This document shows, one piece after another, positions 29,674 to 31,362 of a DNA stretch of 31,362 nt. How positions within the stretch are numbered: the stretch's first letter is position 1; every line of letters starts with the position of its first letter. The stretch covers positions 1 through 31,362 of the forward strand of contig URWB01000008.1 of the NCBI GenBank assembly GCA_900551415.1, read 5' to 3'. Both the position numbers and the translations under genes were made by a program. The notes under the pieces were generated by a model. It did no database searches. It was not told the origin of the DNA and was given only the letters and a program-made list of their open reading frames with translations. Source of the DNA: an uncultured Eubacteriales bacterium. Lineage in GTDB: Bacteria; Bacillota; Clostridia; Peptostreptococcales; Anaerovoracaceae.

Positions 29674-31267
29674 AAATTTTGCGATTATAGAGCATGCGGA
29701 GGTCGATTTTCACGACGGTCTCAACATCGTAACCGGAGAAACCGGAAGCGGCAAATCTATCCTGATTGAAGCCGTCAGCCTCGCGCTCGGCAGCCGCGCG
29801 GATTCCTCCTGTATTCGAACGGGCTGCAACAAAGCTGTCGTTCAGCTGCTTGGTGAACTGAATGGAGAAGAAATCCTTATCACCAGAGAAGTCTCCGCTT
29901 CCGGCAAAAATCTCTGCAAACTTAACGGTGAGTTGGTTACCTTGGCGCAGCTTAATCAGGTCTGCAGCCGCCTCGCGGACATCCATGGGCAATACGATAA
30001 CCAATCCCTGCTGGATCCGGACTGCCATATCACGCTGCTCGATTCCTACCGCAGCGAAACCTTCGCGCCTGCGAAGGCGGAAGTTGCTCATCTTTTTCAG
30101 GTTTTCACAGAAAAGAAACGAGCGCTTGCTGCCCTGCTTGCCTTGGAGAAGGAGAACGCGCGAAAAAAAGATTTTTATCGTTTTGAAATTGCTGAAATCG
30201 ATAAGGCAGCGCCGGTTTCCGGTGAAGATGAAACGCTGGCGGACAAAATATCAATTTTACAGAACAGTGAAAAAATCTACGAAGGCATTGAGCGTGCCTA
30301 TGCCACGCTTTTTGACGCTGCCCCCTCCGTTATGGACGGGTTGGGCGTCGGATTGCACGCCTTGGAGGAAATTTCCGCTTATTCCAAGGAACTGGAAGCC
30401 ACCGCGCAGGAGTTTTCAGATATTTTTTATCGTCTGCAGGATTTAGGACACAACTTGGGCAGCTTGCGGGATGAAACAGTATTCTCCCCTGTGGAATTGG
30501 ACACAGCGATTGCGCGCCTGGATACGCTGGACAATCTCAAAAAGAAATACGGAGATACCTTGGAAGAGGTGCTTGCCTACCGCGACAAAATTGCCGCGGA
30601 GCTTCATCTGATTGAGAATTTCGACGAACAAAAGAAAACGCTCGAGCAGGAACTTTTGCAGGCGAAGCAGCAGCTTGACGCGGCGTGCCGGGCATTGACC
30701 GAGCTTCGCTCTCAAACAGCCGCAGAGCTGGCCAAAAAAATGGAAGCAGAACTCGTGGGCTTAAACTTTGCGGACGCGAAGCTTGTCATCGCGGTCGAAC
30801 CGCTGCAAACCCCATGTGAAAACGGCGCCGATCGCGTCGAAATTTTGGTTTCCACAAACAAGGGGCAGCCTCTCAAACCGCTTGCAAAAATAGCCTCCGG
30901 CGGAGAAATGTCCCGTATGATGCTGGCGCTCAAAAACATCATCAGTGCCTATGACCGTACACCGACTCTGATCTTCGATGAAATCGACAACGGCATCAGC
31001 GGTATCACCGCCAGTATTGTCGGACAAAAGCTCAAGGAGATTGCGCAGGCACATCAAATTATCTGTATTACGCATCTGCCGCAGATCGCGGCCTGCGGCG
31101 CGCACAGCTACCGCATTTTTAAGCATAGCGATAGTGAAGCGACCTTTACTTCTGTCGAAGAGCTTGATGAGAACGCGAAGGTGCGCGAAATCGCGCGCCT
31201 GCTCGGTGGCAGTACCATCACCGAAACCACGCTGCAAAGCGCGCGTGAGTTAATCGCGAGCTCCTGA
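29651..31267 (+). CDS. recN: DNA repair protein RecN
   Basis: 538 residues from ATG 29651 (MIHHISIKNFAIIEHAEVDF, the normal RecN start, with GAGAGG upstream). The open frame to 29492 runs through argR and is not real. RecN is an SMC-like ATPase that acts at double-strand breaks. Walker A is VTGETGSGKSIL near 29-40. Long coiled coils span about 150-360. The ABC signature is KIASGGEMSRMMLALK and Walker B TLIFDEIDNGISGITAS, followed by CITHLPQIAACG. It is translationally coupled to argR through the overlap and ends at a terminator 35 bp on. Confidence 0.96.
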   Translation: MIHHISIKNFAIIEHAEVDFHDGLNIVTGETGSGKSILIEAVSLALGSRADSSCIRTGCNKAVVQLLGELNGEEILITREVSASGKNLCKLNGELVTLAQLNQVCSRLADIHGQYDNQSLLDPDCHITLLDSYRSETFAPAKAEVAHLFQVFTEKKRALAALLALEKENARKKDFYRFEIAEIDKAAPVSGEDETLADKISILQNSEKIYEGIERAYATLFDAAPSVMDGLGVGLHALEEISAYSKELEATAQEFSDIFYRLQDLGHNLGSLRDETVFSPVELDTAIARLDTLDNLKKKYGDTLEEVLAYRDKIAAELHLIENFDEQKKTLEQELLQAKQQLDAACRALTELRSQTAAELAKKMEAELVGLNFADAKLVIAVEPLQTPCENGADRVEILVSTNKGQPLKPLAKIASGGEMSRMMLALKNIISAYDRTPTLIFDEIDNGISGITASIVGQKLKEIAQAHQIICITHLPQIAACGAHSYRIFKHSDSEATFTSVEELDENAKVREIARLLGGSTITETTLQSARELIASS

Positions 31268-31302
31268 CGCGGCATCAAAAACAAACCAGGTCAAAAAATA
31301 CG

Positions 31303-31340
31303 ACAAAACCTCGCGGACGCGCTTGCCTGCGAGGTTTTGT
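31303..31340 (+). terminator. Terminator of argR-recN
   Basis: A perfect 12-bp stem ACAAAACCTCGC/GCGAGGTTTTGT with a 14-nt loop. The T run is inside the stem's 3' arm (GGTTTTGT). It follows the recN stop by 35 bp. Confidence 0.8.
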
Positions 31341-31362
31341 AATAACGCGCGCTTTGCAGATC

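Overview
This 31.4-kb stretch reads as a chromosomal segment from a Gram-positive, probably spore-forming anaerobe of the class Clostridia. G+C is moderate, at roughly 50% by eye. The support is strong purine-rich ribosome binding sites, U-tailed terminators, a CIRCE/HrcA element on clpB, a LexA (Cheo-type) box on the ruvC promoter, the argR-recN gene pair, type III pantothenate kinase, an AGCS amino-acid carrier, an AtoE-type fatty-acid carrier and a SleB-like peptidoglycan-binding segment. I cannot name a genus. I saw no phage, IS transposase or CRISPR array.

Layout. Positions 1-1413 (-) hold an AGCS sodium:amino-acid symporter that runs in frame, after about 375 residues, into what looks like the signal peptide and peptidoglycan-binding domain of a cortex-lytic enzyme, and leaves the window. 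Next come a monocistronic tRNA-Thr(CGU), nth with a YczE-like membrane protein (-), and a GntR/FCD regulator (+) with a palindromic operator on its promoter. Then come mntP, coaX and clpB (-). Positions 8579-14666 form a (-) signalling and transport cluster: a site-2-protease-like M50 protein, an OmpR-type regulator, a histidine kinase, an ABC ATPase and an FtsX-type permease. Between kinase and ATPase lies a small convergent-transcript locus resembling a type I toxin-antitoxin system. Positions 15089-17070 (+) carry an AtoE-family transporter and a two-LysM protein. Positions 17110-21503 (-) carry a GNAT remnant, a GNAT acetyltransferase, an amidohydrolase and a comEC split by a +1 frameshift. 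A class A PBP (+) follows. Last come ruvC-ruvA-ruvB-queA (-) divergent from argR-recN (+).

How the parts fit. The repair genes meet at one divergent promoter region (28912-29190). The ruvC promoter there has a LexA-like box in its spacer, so resolvasome genes are probably SOS-controlled, while argR and recN have their own promoter. The two-component system probably controls the adjacent ABC transporter, because a perfect 10+10 bp inverted repeat sits just upstream of a weak -35 in front of the ATPase gene. The GntR regulator probably controls itself and possibly the AtoE transporter, whose promoter carries a similar half-operator in the same place.

The most unusual signals are non-coding. 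They are: the 11955-12236 locus, whose mRNA 5' and 3' ends can pair over about 26 bp; a family of diverged intergenic repeats shared by the coaX leader and the 404-bp ruvC-ruvA gap; a perfect 29-bp repeat at 3173 and 16494; and the structured gntR leader. Statements of homology come from recognising motifs by eye. No database search was run.
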